64,000 bases of DNA from Lepus europaeus. Taxonomy: Eukaryota > Chordata > Mammalia > Lagomorpha > Leporidae. Positions 23,714 to 35,189 of the stretch are shown in pieces (positions within the stretch are counted from its first letter, which is position 1; every line of letters starts with the position of its first letter). Under the pieces are notes generated by a model that was given only the letters and a program-made list of their open reading frames with translations, searched no databases and was not told the origin of the DNA. The position numbers were made by a program, and so were the translations under genes. The stretch spans positions 42,936,002-43,000,001 of the forward strand of contig NC_084831.1 in assembly GCF_033115175.1 (NCBI RefSeq), in the 5' to 3' direction.

Positions 23714-23868
23714 AAATATTTATATAATAATAATAATAATATAATAATATATAATATAATATATAATATATATTATAATATTATTATATTATATATATAT
23801 TATATATATTATATTATATATATTATATTATATTATAATATATAATATAATATAATAATAATAATATT
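23714..23868. repeat. 155-bp tract of only A and T
   Basis: No G or C for 155 bases. Units of TA, TAA and ATATAAT are mixed with strong internal inverted symmetry, so it could extrude cruciforms. Confidence 0.97.
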
Positions 23869-23935
23869 GTTATTACCAGGGATATAGTCAATAGAAGAAA
23901 TCATCTACTGAAGATGTCTAAAAAGAGAGAGCATG

Positions 23936-24275
23936 GGAGCCACCATTGTGGCACACAGGTTAAGCTACCACCTGCTATGCCGGCATCCTATAGGAATGCC
24001 AGTTCAAGTCCTGGCTGCTCCACTTGGGATCCAGGTCCTTGCTAATGCACCTGGGAAAGCAACAGAAGATGGTCCAAGTGCTTGGGCCCCTGCTACCCAC
24101 ATGGGAACCCAGAAGAAGCTCCTGGCTTCACCTGGCCCAGCCCTGACTGTTGTGGCCATTTGGGGTGTGAAGCAGCAGGTGGAAGGTCTCTCTTGCCCTC
24201 GATCTCTGTCTTTCCTTCTCTGTAACTCTTTCAAATAAATAAATAAGTCTTTGAAAAAAAGAGAGAGAGAAAGTA
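23936..24275 (+). repeat. C-SINE, plus
   Basis: Full copy with tail 'caaataaataaataagtctt' running into a GA-rich stretch. Confidence 0.9.
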
Positions 24276-24389
24276 CCACAAATCCTTTTCAAAATCTACC
24301 ACCATAAGCAAAAATCAAGATCTTTTTTTACTCATGTTTTATCTTTTATCAACAAGAAAATAGAATATATAGTAGAGACAACTGGAAAT

Positions 24390-24660
24390 TATTTTTTTAT
24401 TTGTGAGATGGAGAGCACACGGCACACACAGAGAAAAACGAACAAAACTCACATCCACTGATTGACTCCCCAGATGCCTGCAATGGCCCAAGATGGGCCC
24501 AGCAGACAAGAACCCAATTACTTGAGCTATCATTGCTGCCTCCCAGGTTCTGCAATAGCAGAAAGATAGACAAAGTCGGGCACAGAATCCAGGCACTCCA
24601 ATGTGGGATGCAGGCGCACCTGATCCATGTCTTAACCTCCAGAATAAACACCCACCCCAA
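24390..24660 (-). repeat. old C-SINE variant, minus
   Basis: Diverged copy ending 'aataaacacccacccc'. Confidence 0.72.
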
Positions 24661-24696
24661 TAAGTGAAACCTGAAAACACTAATACAGTACAGTAA

Positions 24697-24845
24697 TGAT
24701 GTACACAGGTGTTTGTCACAGCAGTTAGTGACCGCTTGGGACACATCCCATATCATAGTGCCTGATTTGAGTTCAGACTACTCAGCTTCAGATCTAGCTT
24801 CTCACTGATGTATACCCTGGCTCAAGTACTTGGAGGATCAGCTGG
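24697..24845 (+). repeat. old C-SINE fragment, plus
   Basis: Head half of an old variant ('gtcacagcagttagtgaccg' to 'ctcaagtacttggagg'). Confidence 0.6.
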
Positions 24846-24991
24846 CAGGACAAGAAAAGAGGAAAGAAGGCATAAACTGAAACAGGTTTCATATTTTCCC
24901 CATTTTGTTTATTTCATATATGCAAAATAATTACAAACCAGAAATCCCAGTAGTGCCCAGCAGATAATAGGTACTTGAAAAATATTTGTTG

Positions 24992-25320
24992 GGGCCAGCG
25001 CTGTGGTGTAGTGGGTAAAGCCACCGCCTGCAGTGCCAGCATCCCATATGGGTGCTCGTTCGAGTTCCAGCTTCTCCACTTCCGATCCAGCTCTCTGCTG
25101 TGGCCTGGGAAAGCAGTGGAAGATGGCCCAGGTCCTTGGGCCCCTGCACCCGCATGGGAGACCTGAAAGAAATTCCTGGCTCCTGGCTTTGGATCAGTCC
25201 AGCTCTAGTCGTTGTGGCCATTTGGGGAGTGAACCAGTGAATGGAAGATCTCTCTCTCTCTCTCTGCCTCTGCCTCTCTGTAACTCTTTCAAATAAATAA
25301 ATATAATATTAAAAAAAAAA
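24992..25320 (+). repeat. C-SINE, plus
   Basis: Well-preserved copy with a perfect 15-bp duplication GAAAAATATTTGTTG (24977-24991 and 25321-25335). Confidence 0.96.
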
Positions 25321-25335
25321 GAAAAATATTTGTTG

Positions 25336-25620
25336 AGACAAGTATTTAGCCTAGCAGTTAAGACACCTACATCCTGTATCAGTGTCCCTGGGTTCAATAC
25401 CCAGCTCCAGCTCTTGACTCCAGCCTCTCACTAGTGTGGATCCTGGCCTCCCCACGGTGATGACTTCAGTGGCTGGGTCTCTGGGACCCAAAGTGGGAAA
25501 CTCGGATTGGGTTCCTGGATCCCGCTTCAGTTCAGTCCAGTCCTGGCTGTTGTGGGCTCTTGGGGGAATGAACCAGCAGGTGAGAGCTCTGTGTCTCTCA
25601 AGAAATAGTAAAAAGAAGAT
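25336..25620 (+). repeat. old C-SINE variant, plus
   Basis: 'agtatttagcctagcagtta' to 'tgtctctcaagaaatag'. The younger SINE inserted at its 5' edge. Confidence 0.78.
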
Positions 25621-27249
25621 AATTTAAATATAATTTGTGGAATGAATTAACCTGCTCCAAAGCCATCACTATCTCATGACCAGAGACAAAAACTAACTTC
25701 ATTATCTGTTTAATCTTCCTAATTTTCAGTCACTCACACAATAGCTATATTAATGGCTTTCTTCCAGGTAGGCACTCAAATGAATTTTAAAATGTCCCTG
25801 CCCTGAAGGCTCTCTCACTTTAGTATGCCTATATCCAAGTATGTGAGTTGAAACAGAGGGTGATGTAAAACAAATCAATTATGAATGCAAAACCAGGTTG
25901 CACTGATATCTCTGTTACTGAGTTCAAGTGGTTTAAAAAAACCACTAAAATTAATTTAATTTTTTAAACTTAAAAACCATGTTTCTGCCAAGTTTTGAAA
26001 TAATGAGGCACACTGAGCAAATAGTAACAAATAGAAAGGTTTTTCTTTCCTTTGCTTCTGTAATATACTGCCTTAGTATCTAAAAAATCAAAACATTCTA
26101 AATTAACATTTGAGTTATCAATGTCAGCCACCAATGTATGTTCTCTCATTTGTAAAACCTTGAAGGGTAATTACTGATTCAGTATTTAGTCAGTGCACAA
26201 GTTAATACCTAAATATATAGCCACAAGAACATATGTGATTTATTTAAGTGACTATAAAAATGACAGAACTTGAAGCAAACCCCTAGAGATGAACCATAGT
26301 AAACAGAAACTAAAAACATAGTATTACCCAGGGAGAGAATAAATGCACACAGCTGAGAAGCCACTTTACAGAAGTTGTCCAAAGAAGAAAATCTGCAAGA
26401 GGAGAAAAAGCCTTGCCAGAATTGCCCAACACGGTCAGAAAACAGCAGCTTGCCAACAGGGATCTTGTTTAATGCAAGTCACTAACTAGACTCACAGAAA
26501 GTCAACACCCCAAGTCAGTGTTTCCAGGCCTCGAATTTGAGTTTCAGGAGGACCCTCCCATAGACATTCAAGACTAAACCACCACACTCCACGCTGAAGA
26601 AGTCTGCCCTGTTATCACTTGCAGAAACAGAATAACCAACATCTGATGTAAGTCGGCAATGAGGGTCACTTATGAGACCTAGAATTCCTGCAAGCTGAAG
26701 TTAGTTACTTCACACATGCACGTTTGACTCCAGGTTCTGGGGAGTGCTAAGGAGAACACCCCAAGCCTCCTGATCCCAATACAGAAAACTTTACTGTCCA
26801 AATGTACCTTCACCCCAGTGTTAAAGCCTGAGATGCACAGACAAACCTAGGCCCACGAGACTGCAAGATGGCAGGAAGGCTGGGGTGGGCCCTGCTGGCA
26901 AGCACGCAGCTCCCAGCTCTGCAGAGAGCAGGCAGAGGTGAGATCCGGGCCAGTTTTGAACAGAGGAGCAGGAAGGGACTGGCAGGTGTCTGTCACCTCG
27001 TCATTCTGGCCACAACAGGAAGATAATAATTGGCTTCCTTTACAAAGAGGGAGGAACTAGGTTCCCACGGTGAATGATGGTTAGATTTTCTGTGAAGCAC
27101 AAGGACTGGGCTCCGAAGGCAGCAAGAAGGCAAGAGGAACGACCAGAGTCCAGGTTTTGGTGAAAATTTCCGCCCAGGACAAGTGATCTCCCAGGCAGTT
27201 CTGCGCACCCCGCCAGGCGGAACCACCACACCTGTTACTGGGTGGCTCC
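25621..27249. other. non-repetitive sequence next to the EPS15 promoter
   Basis: About 1.6 kb without a recognised SINE or LINE, in EPS15 intron 1 just inside the CpG island. It has rising G+C from about 26850 and no recognisable exon. It is a candidate for intron-1 regulatory sequence. Confidence 0.55.
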
Positions 27250-27944
27250 CTGTTATCCGCTCGGACAGCCATCAGGAGGGCCCCCCCCCCCGGGTGTGAG
27301 TGGAAGTGGACTTGGGCAGGGCACGACCGAGTCGGGGGTCTGACCCAGGACACCTGATCAGGAGGGAAGAGGCTGAATCCAGGAAGGGGGCGAGCAAAGC
27401 TGAGAGGGAGGCTAAGAAGAGTTTGAAAGCGAAGCCGAGTGCAGGAAAGTGCCAGGCAAAGGAGGGCTTTCGCGGGACTCGGGTGGGGAGAGGCAGGTTA
27501 GCGAGGAGAGCCTGCCCCCTCAAGAGGCTGAGCGTCCGGCCGCGGAAGGCCCCCCAACTCGGGCAGGCGCGCCGCCCGGCCCAGAGGGCGAGCCTCGTGC
27601 GACCCGGGGCTGGCGCTGCCCCGCGCGAGCTCCACGGGAGCTCACCTGGCCTGGGAGGAGGAAACTCGCCGGGTGGGTGAAAGCCGAGCAGAGCGAGCGC
27701 GGCTGGGGGCACCGGCCACTCGGCGGCCGCCCCGGGTGGGGCCGGGGGCGCCGGCCGGCCCGGGGCGGCGCTCCGGCTCGGGATGGCGCCCTCCCTCAGT
27801 CACACGCACGCTCTCGCTCTGACACACCGGCCGTCCGGCCCGCGAGCCGGGAGCCGCTGTCCGGGTCGGCCCCGCGCAGGGCGGTGGGGGAGGGGGCCGC
27901 GGACACCGGCCGGCCGGGCCCGGCGGACGGGCGGGCGGCGTTAC

Positions 27945-27977
27945 CTGTGTCAGGGAGAGCTGGGCTGCCGCAGCCAT
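27945..27977 (-). CDS. EPS15: EPS15 coding exon 1 (first 11 codons)
   Basis: On the minus strand an ATG in a strong context (ACCATGG) opens MAAAAQLSLTQ and stops exactly at a splice donor (CAG|GTAACG). This peptide is the known N-terminus of EPS15 (epidermal growth factor receptor substrate 15), just ahead of its first EH domain, and the exon end after codon 11 in phase 0 fits the family. EPS15 is a cytosolic adaptor with three N-terminal EH domains binding NPF motifs, a coiled coil, DPF repeats binding AP-2, and C-terminal ubiquitin-interacting motifs. It acts at clathrin-coated pits in receptor endocytosis. Only this exon is in the window; the EH-domain exons lie left of base 1. The exon sits inside a CpG island, as expected for a housekeeping gene. 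Identity rests on recognising the N-terminus, the donor, the island and the neighbouring CALR4. Confidence 0.92.
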
Positions 27978-27991
27978 GGTGTTTCCATCAT
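27950..27991 (-). promoter_or_regulatory. short upstream ORF overlapping the EPS15 start codon
   Basis: Two adjacent ATGs lie 14 and 11 nt before the EPS15 start and share a reading frame that differs from EPS15. The frame reads 13 codons (MMETPWLRQPSSP), passes the EPS15 ATG and stops at a TGA inside exon 1. The second ATG has A at -3 and G at +4. If the transcript starts upstream of 27991, this could reduce or tune initiation at the main AUG. Whether the mRNA includes it is not visible. Confidence 0.45.
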
Positions 27992-28112
27992 GCACGGGAG
28001 GGGAAGGAAGGACGGGCGGCCGGGGGCTCGGGGCGGGGAGGAGGCGGAGGGAGCGGCCGTAGGCGAGGCCCGGGCGGGCGTCTCCCCGAACTTCGACAAC
28101 TTCCCTCCTCAC

Positions 28113-28150
28113 GCCCGCCCCGCCCCGCCTGGCCCCGCCCCCGGCCCGCC
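28113..28150. promoter_or_regulatory. cluster of GC boxes (SP/KLF-type sites)
   Basis: Several overlapping CCCCGCCC-type motifs occur within about 40 bp, roughly 140-170 bp upstream of the EPS15 start codon on the minus strand. Such clusters bind SP1/KLF factors and commonly position TATA-less starts. The motif match is seen; function is inferred. Confidence 0.5.
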
Positions 28151-28639
28151 GGCCCGAGCAGGCCGCGGCGGCGCGCAAAGCCCGGCGCTGGACTACGAGC
28201 CGCCGGACCAGAGCCTGCCTGCCCCGGGCCGGCCTGCGAAAACCCGGCGCGGATGGCAAATCAAAGCGGACGGGCTGCGAAGGGGAATCCAGGTTGTCCT
28301 GTGGCCCTCAGGCCGCTCTGAGCTCCTGCTTCTGAATCACTGCAGAAATTACCCGCGGTCCGGGCCGCCTGGGAGGGCGAAATGAGGTGAGGATACAAAA
28401 TAGTAGCACCTTGTATGTGCCAGGCCCTGTACTAGATGCTTTATTTTTGAATTATATGAATGAGGGAACCAAAAACACACATCAGTGCCTGCCAGGAGGT
28501 CGTGCAGCTGATTAGATTTCTGCCTTCTTTGGTTTAAGTATCTGCCATTATATTGAAAAAAATCGTTCCCTCCGGAGCCGAAGTTTACTTGGGTGAAGAA
28601 AGGAGCGCTTTCCTAGCCTGCTGCCTGTCACGCTTGGAT

Positions 28640-29545
28640 TGCTCAGGTGCCTGCAGCACTGCTCACTGCTCCAGTACGCAGTCCACCAGGCAAACTCCTC
28701 CTCCTTTCCCAGGACACAACTCAAGTATTGCCTCCTTTGCAAAGTTCCTTCTCCTTTTTTACTTAATTTTTTAAAATTTTTATTTACTTGAGAGGCAGAG
28801 AGAGAGAGAGCTCTGATCTGCTGGCTCACTCTCCAAATGCCTGCAAAGTAGGGATTGGAGATGCCAGGAACTCAATCCAGGACTTCCCTATGGGTGGCAG
28901 ATAACCAACTACTTGAGCCATCACATCCCAGAGTTTGTATTAGCAGGAAGCTGGAATCAGAAGCCAGGAATTGAACCCAGGCACTTTCATGTGGCATAAG
29001 GTATCCTAATCAACAGCTTAACTAACAGGCCAAACATTCATCTATCTCTCTCTCTCCTTTTTAAACTTCCTTCTTTACCTGATGAAGCCATCATCACCCT
29101 AATGAGTATTTATACATGCCTACCCCTTTCAGTTAAGAACTTCTTAATGGCAAAGACTTTTCTTATATATTTCTGCATCCTTAGGTCATAGCATGGTAGT
29201 AAGTGGTCAGTGAAGGCCTTAGTTCTACCTAGTTTAAACATAACATATCCTATGTACACTTACTCATGCTGCTACCTTCAGTTGGAATAACCAACCAGTT
29301 ACTTGAAATTCTCATCTTCAAAGGCTGGGCTTATATGTCACCTACTTCAAAAAGCCCTCCCAAAACTCCCCACCCACCCCCTAGTTACCCTGATTGGACA
29401 TTTATTATATTCTAACTTTTTTTGTTAGTTGATAACTTGTCTGCACCTCACCAGGCTGTAAAATCCTTGAGGACAAGGCGCTGGTTGACTTCCATGTCTC
29501 CATCATGGGTTAGCCTAGCACAGGGTAGGCCTCAATAAATGCATG
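28640..29545 (+). mobile_element. L2 3' end fragments, sense
   Basis: Phrases 'ggctgtaaaatccttgagga', 'ttccatgtctccatcatggg' and 'gcctcaataaatgcatg' are the L2 3' terminus. A second L2-like end precedes it ('cttctttacctgatgaagcc', 'aatggcaaagacttttctta'). A C-SINE sits between. Confidence 0.65.
28755..29040 (-). repeat. old C-SINE variant, minus
   Basis: From 'aaaatttttatttacttgag' to 'ctaacaggccaaacattc'; it is the first SINE right of the EPS15 promoter. Confidence 0.78.
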
Positions 29546-29939
29546 TGCCCAGAACTGGGCTTCCTTTCTCAGGTATGGTGGCTTCCCAGGACAATGCACT
29601 ACAACTCTATCATGCCCACACCCCTTGCTGTTATAGCATTTCCCATTTGCTGCACTAGGAATAATCCAACAAGACCCTGGATGCAATAAGCCCCACCTGA
29701 GCTTGTTGACGGTGCCACTCCTGGCAAACCAACTTCAAAATGCCCCCAGGAACTCCTAACAAGATCCCAAAGGGAAGAGGAAGTCATAACAGATATGGTG
29801 AGCAACCACTTATTCAGGAGTCTCCCTTGGCCTCTTTTTGCTATTATTCTTTTTTTAATTCAAGGGAGAAGGGGAGATGCTGTTTCACATTACATACTCC
29901 ACTGTGGTATATTTATCAGCTATAACCACACAGCTGGTG

Positions 29940-30090
29940 CTTCTACTGGAGTTTTCTACTTTACATGATCACATTTGAGTTTCACAGCAGTTCTGTTAGG
30001 AAGTAATCATCACACTCACTTTACAAATGAGGTAACTCAATGTCACAGGGGTTAAGTGATTTGCCCAAGGTATACAGTTAACAACCAGAG
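29940..30090 (-). repeat. MIR
   Basis: 'gtttcacagcagttctgtta', 'ttacaaatgaggtaactcaa' and 'gtgatttgcccaaggtatac' are textbook MIR core in this orientation. Confidence 0.75.
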
Positions 30091-30099
30091 CAATATGGT

Positions 30100-30530
30100 A
30101 TACTGAAATAAACAGGGCTCAGACATCAGGAATATCCAGCTTCCAATCCTGGCTCTACCATGTGTGACATTAGAGTTGCCGTGAAGGTGAATAAGGTAAG
30201 ATATATGAAAGTGCCTAAAGTTACACAAATTAAGAAATCTGAAACACATTGAGCAAATTGCTTTTTGGCGTACAATTCCACTTGTTATTCAAAGAGACAC
30301 CTACAAACCATGTGAGACCCAAGATTATTCTTGGATGAAGTGAGTGAACTCCCTGGTGTATAGAGTTTCCTGGAAAGGCAGTGTGGGCTAGTAAAGAGAA
30401 TATTGGTGTCACTTAGTGCATAACCTCAGGCAAACCATTGAACCTATCTGAGCCTCAGTTTCTCATGAATGAAAATGGGTAAACTGATATGGAAAATGCT
30501 GAGATATGTAAGAGATTATTACTGTTATAA
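30100..30530 (+). repeat. MIR-like remnants
   Basis: Two diverged MIR-type pieces: 'ttccaatcctggctctacca' near 30140 and 'gagcctcagtttctcatgaa' near 30450. The rest of 29546-30834 has no recognised feature. Confidence 0.6.
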
Positions 30531-30834
30531 TTTTATGTGATTTCTATTAAATCAGTCTTAACATTTTATATTTACATAGAACTGCTTCTTCATAATTTAT
30601 AAGTGTTTTTTATTTATAGCATCTAGCACCACTCCTGATGTCTATTAAGTATATTATAAAAGTCTGTTGAACTGAGCTGATCACATAATTTCATGTGTAG
30701 TTCTTATTTAAATCTCTGCTTCATCCTGATTCACAGGTAAGGAAACCAAGGAACAAATACTGTATACTAGAAGTAGCTTATTTAAGTCAAGGCCACTGAA
30801 AGCAGGTCTGAATCTTGGTTACAAAAAAGTAGGG

Positions 30835-31138
30835 AGCAGGCATTTGGCCTGGTGGTTAAGATACTAGTTAAGACACCTATGTCTCACATCAGAATGCCTG
30901 GATTAAATTCCCAGTTCTGGCTCCCTAGTGCAGCTTCCTGCCGGTGCAGACCCTGGGAGGAAGCAGGTGATGGCTCAGGTACTTGGATCCCTGCCACTCA
31001 CATATGGAACTGGATTGAGTTCCTGGCTTCCAGCCTCGGCTGCCCAGCCACTGTGGGCATTTGGGAATGAACCAACCTCTGTGTGTATGAGTGTGCATTT
31101 GCCTCTCACATTAACAATTTTAAATAAATAAAAATAAT
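30835..31138 (+). repeat. old C-SINE variant, plus
   Basis: 'gcaggcatttggcctggtgg' to 'taaataaataaaaataatc'. Confidence 0.82.
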
Positions 31139-31559
31139 CAGATTCCCTAGGAAGGGAAAGCCAACCTAAAATCATGTGGACATTGACCCAGGCCCCCTTC
31201 CAGACCACCAGTAACTTGCTGTGGCTTCATTCTTCCTTTCATGGTTCTGGTTTAAATTAGTCACTTGACATGTAGTGGGGGATGGAAACAGGTCTGTAGG
31301 GATGGGAAAGATGAGCCAAATTAAAAAAAAAAAAAAAACTTAGAAATTTTGGGACTGAGTTTTTTTTGAAATGGCACACCAATGACAATTTGCAAATGTG
31401 TGTCCTAGATCTCATAAAAGCAGGGTCACATCCTAAATCTATTTTAAGACAGTGAAATGTAGCTAATGGAAGATATGTTATGATCTAATTCAATGTAACA
31501 AGAACAAGCTGCATGGAGCTGATAAAAAGGACTCACCTGTTTTTTCTAGGACAGCTTAA

Positions 31560-31700
31560 TGTCCCTGTGTGTATCAGAGATAATAATACCTACTTTGTAG
31601 GGGTGGTATAAGGATTAGAGATCCTGTGTAAATGTCCTATCCCAGAACCTGCCCTGCACCTAATGTTCAGCAAACAGTAGCTGTAAGATACCATTCTTCA
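31560..31700 (+). repeat. MIR-like remnant
   Basis: 'gataataatacctactttgt' and 'ggtataaggattagagatcc' match the MIR 3' half. An A-run at 31323-31339 and other sequence in 31139-31912 are unassigned. Confidence 0.6.
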
Positions 31701-31912
31701 AGACCACCGTTTAACTCCACCCCTCAGGTAACCCAGAAATTACTAAGTCAGTTTTGCAGATAATACTAGCCTATATGTATCTGTCATTGGAAAAGAGAAG
31801 TCCCCCAAGTAAATATAGTGTCTGATGTCTTAAATCTGGATATTCATAACCAACCAATGCTGCTTTCATGTGTATTATTTCATTTAATCCTCACAAAAGC
31901 CCTTTAGAGATA

Positions 31913-32236
31913 ATTTTTTAAAGAATTATTTTATTTATTTGAAAGACAGAGTTACAGAGAGAGGTAGAGACAGAGGTCTTCCATCTGCTAGTTCACTCCC
32001 CAGGAGGCCGCAATGGCCAGAGTTGTGCTGATTTGAAGCCAGGAGCCAGGAGCTTCTTCCGGGTCTCCCACATGGATGCAGGGGCCTAAGGACTTAGGCC
32101 ATCTTCTACTGCTTTCCCAGGCCACAGCAGAGAACTGGATCAGAAGAGGAGCAGCTGGGACCAGAACTGGTGCCCATATGGGATGCTGGCGCTTCAGGCC
32201 AGAGCTTTAACCTGCTGTGCCACAGCACCGGCCCCT
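31913..32236 (-). repeat. C-SINE, minus
   Basis: Well-preserved copy ending 'cacagcaccggcccc', flanked by TAGAGATAATTTTTAA-like sequence on the left and TAGAGATCATTTTTAA on the right. Confidence 0.94.
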
Positions 32237-32408
32237 AGAGATCATTTTTAATCTTATTTTCCAGAAGACAAATTCATCCAAATTTGTAAGGTTAAGAGTG
32301 AGACTTATACAGTCTCCTAACTCAGATGTGTTTTTTGCTAGGGCATGTTACTGGTATCCTGTAGATATTAAGCACCCCCTTGAAATCGTGATAAAACGAT
32401 GCTCCTGA

Positions 32409-32690
32409 GGGTCTGGCTTTGTGGCACAAGAGGTTAAGCTGCTGCCTGCAATGCCAGCATCTCATATCATCTCATCTCATATCTGCTTCTGATCCAGCTC
32501 CCTTCTAATGTGCCTGGGAAGGCTCCTGCCAGCCATGTGGGAGACCAGAATGGCTCAGCCCTAACTCTTGGAGCCATTTGGAGTAAACCATCTGATGGAA
32601 GATTCTCTCTCTCTCTGTGTGTGTGTGTGTGTGTCTGTGTGTCTGTCTGTCAGTCTCCCTCTCTGTCACGTAAATCTTAATTTAGAAAAA
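32409..32690 (+). repeat. C-SINE, plus, internally deleted, with TG run
   Basis: Diverged copy with a (TG)n/(TGTC)n run at about 32615-32655 and a (CATCTCAT)-type local repeat near 32458-32480. Confidence 0.82.
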
Positions 32691-34801
32691 TGCTCTTGAA
32701 CATGGGAAGCTGAAGATGAGGTTCTGGATTTATTATAACCCTAAAGCTGGATGAGCCTGAAGGGGAAACCTTAGATCACAACCGGCTCTGTCATCAACGA
32801 CCTGACCGTACCCTTCCAGCCCGACCCACCCCTAAAGGAAATCACAGCTTCTTTTATTAGTTTTCTAACTTTTAGAGGCAACTGTCCTATCAGCTCTTCA
32901 TGAACACTGCATGTCTGTGATGTTAGCATTTACAAAGTTGAAAAATGCAGGATCATTGATTGAAAGAATGGGGTGAAAGCAGTGAGGAACTCTCTGAATA
33001 TACAAAGAGCCACTTTATTTGCATAAGACTTTGAGAAAGGCCTTCCACATAAATGGTGCTCAGCTATAGAAAAAAAAATGATACTACAATTGTAATGGTA
33101 ATCTTGAGCTCATGCTTTCAGGCTGCTGGTTTCATAAATATAGCCCATCATTGTTGGTGTTTGCCCAGGGCAGAAGGAATATGGGAGACTGCACAATAAT
33201 AACAATTGTGCTTCCCAAATAACTGTCCCTGTGCCAGGGACTGAGCTGTGAAAAGAACAAGCAGTAAGAGATTTCTAAATGCCAAACACACACTGAGTGT
33301 GATAGGATGGCTCAAAGTTGTCATCATCACAGATTTTCCCAGAGAACGGGATGTCCTGGGAAGAGCTGAATTTAGAACTGGGAAGGCCCAGCCTGGTCCA
33401 GTCTTGGCACTGCAGTTTCTGAGTTTGGTGACTTTGGATAAGTCAGTGAACCATACACCAACCCAGTTTCCTCCCCTCTGTAAAGTGAAGCATATAATAC
33501 CTATCTAATCCTGATATGATAACGATTAAATGCGGTTACAGGTGAAAGCCTGCTATCAGGCACACTGTAGCTACTAGATTCATGTTAATTCTTTTTTCTT
33601 CCTACTGGAAAATATTTAGGGTATAAATAGCCAGACCACAAAAATTGTCATTTTTAGAGGTTTCAATCATTTTCCAAAGTCTAGTTCGTGGTGTTTTTTG
33701 AATAACTTTCTACATCCATTTGTAATATTTACTGAATACTCTAGAGTAAGGGAGATTACTGCATTTATGTCTGCTAGTGAGAAAGCAATTTTATATTTGC
33801 CCTATTTCCTTCCTTTCCTCTCCCTCCCTCATGCAGGGTCCTGGAAGCTATAAAAACACCAAAAGAACATCATGGGAAAGAAAATATTTGTACTCATGGC
33901 TGCAGGCCCTTTCATCTGTAGATTTCAAAGCATTTTCTCCATCAGTAATCACTAGCCCTGCTTAGCACGTGTGAATGTGAGACACCATCAAATTAAGAAG
34001 CTTGCCCTAAATCACAAGGCAAGTCAGAAGATAGGCTACAAACAGACAAAGCTGTCCTGTTTGCCAGGCCTGGGCTGTAAAGTAGAACACATGAGAGTCA
34101 ACAGAAGGCTTTAAGTATTGGGGGGAAATTTGGGGAACCCTAATTCTGCAGCTTTGAATCAGTGCTGTGACAAAGCATGGGCTCAGAGTCCAGTTTGACT
34201 TAAAATCTTAGCCCCTTACTGGCTGCATAACCTCAACCAAATCTTAAACTAAGTCTTGGCTTCCTTCTCTGTAAAATGGGAATATTAATTCTTACTTGTC
34301 AGGGTTTGAGGGAAAGAGAAATGATGCAACTTTTGTGAAAGAGCCTGGGCAGTGTCTGGCCCTTATCAGGTGCTGATTATGTTGGTTCCTGTAGTTAGAG
34401 AAAATGGAAACATCCCTCCACCCACACATAATGAAAAATAGACAACTCTTTCAGTCAAAGATTTTCTATGCCATGATCACAGTTGTGTCTCAGTTTAAAA
34501 CCGTGACTGTGTGTCCAACATCTCACATTAAAATGCAAATAGAGGATGCCTTGTTTATGCCTTCATTGCGTTTGTTCCTTGATCCTGCGCTTTCTCTGTC
34601 AGCAAGTTCTGTTGAGTCAATCTCCCATATATATTCAAGATTCTAATTCTACTGTAAAAATATCAACATATCTGACCACTTCTCACTCTCCCCACTGTCA
34701 CTTTCTTTTGAAACATTGCTAGAGTTCCTTAGCCCACTTCCATATTTGTGTCTGCATCCACTCTCCATGTCATAGATAGGGTGATCTTTTTAATACTAAA
34801 T
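32691..34801. other. SINE-poor stretch with MIR and L2 remnants
   Basis: The longest run of the intergenic region without a C-SINE. MIR-like pieces lie at about 33400-33580 and 34180-34390 ('cttccttctctgtaaaatgg'). An L2-like piece lies at 34690-34800 ('atagggtgatctttttaata'). The rest is unassigned. Confidence 0.55.
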
Positions 34802-35125
34802 GGAGTTGCTGGCATATGGTGCAGCAAGTTAAGCCACTGCCTACAAAAATAGCTTTCTCATATCAGAGTGCTGGGTCAAGTCCTGGCTACTGCACTTCCA
34901 CTCCAACTTCCTGCTATTAGTGTCTGAAAAGGTAGCAAAAAGATGAGCCTAAGTCCCTGGGACCTGGCCACCCATTTGAGAGGCCAGGATGGAGTTCCTG
35001 ACTCCCGGCTTTGGTGTGGCTCAGACCTGACTGCAGCCATTTAGGGAGTGAGCCAGTAAATGGAAGATCTCTTTCTCTCCCTGTCATTCTGCCTTTCAAA
35101 TAAATAAATATTAAAAAAAAAAAAG
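34802..35125 (+). repeat. C-SINE, plus
   Basis: Diverged full copy with tail 'caaataaataaatattaaaa'. Confidence 0.87.
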
Positions 35126-35189
35126 AAAGAAAATGGATGTTATAATTTCCCTGTGGGAAATTCTTTGCTGGAGATGGAGGTGGTAGGGG

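Larger units (their letters stand above)
1..27944 (-). other. EPS15: EPS15 intron 1 (part)
   Basis: Everything left of the exon 1 donor is read as EPS15 intron 1, because no exon encoding the start of EH domain 1 was recognised on the minus strand. The stretch is dominated by C-SINEs and L1 fragments. A first intron of tens of kilobases fits the large size of this gene in other mammals. A short exon could have been missed by eye, since the next EPS15 exons are small. Confidence 0.75.
27250..28400 (-). promoter_or_regulatory. EPS15: CpG-island promoter of EPS15
   Basis: A roughly 1.1-kb block, densest at 27490-28260, is very rich in G+C and in CG dinucleotides, against an AT-rich, CpG-poor surround. 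It covers EPS15 exon 1, has no obvious TATA box near the start, and holds no SINE. It is a typical broad TATA-less promoter and might also fire in the opposite direction. No transcription start can be fixed from sequence alone. Confidence 0.88.

Noticed and set aside
23714-23868. CRISPR array or satellite
   Set aside because: It is a simple AT-only tract with no unique spacers and no long-period unit. The genome is mammalian.
27449-28321. 290-codon plus-strand open frame, and others on both strands, in the CpG island
   Set aside because: G+C-rich DNA lacks stop codons by composition. The frames are Arg/Pro/Gly-rich with no domain and run antisense through the EPS15 first exon.
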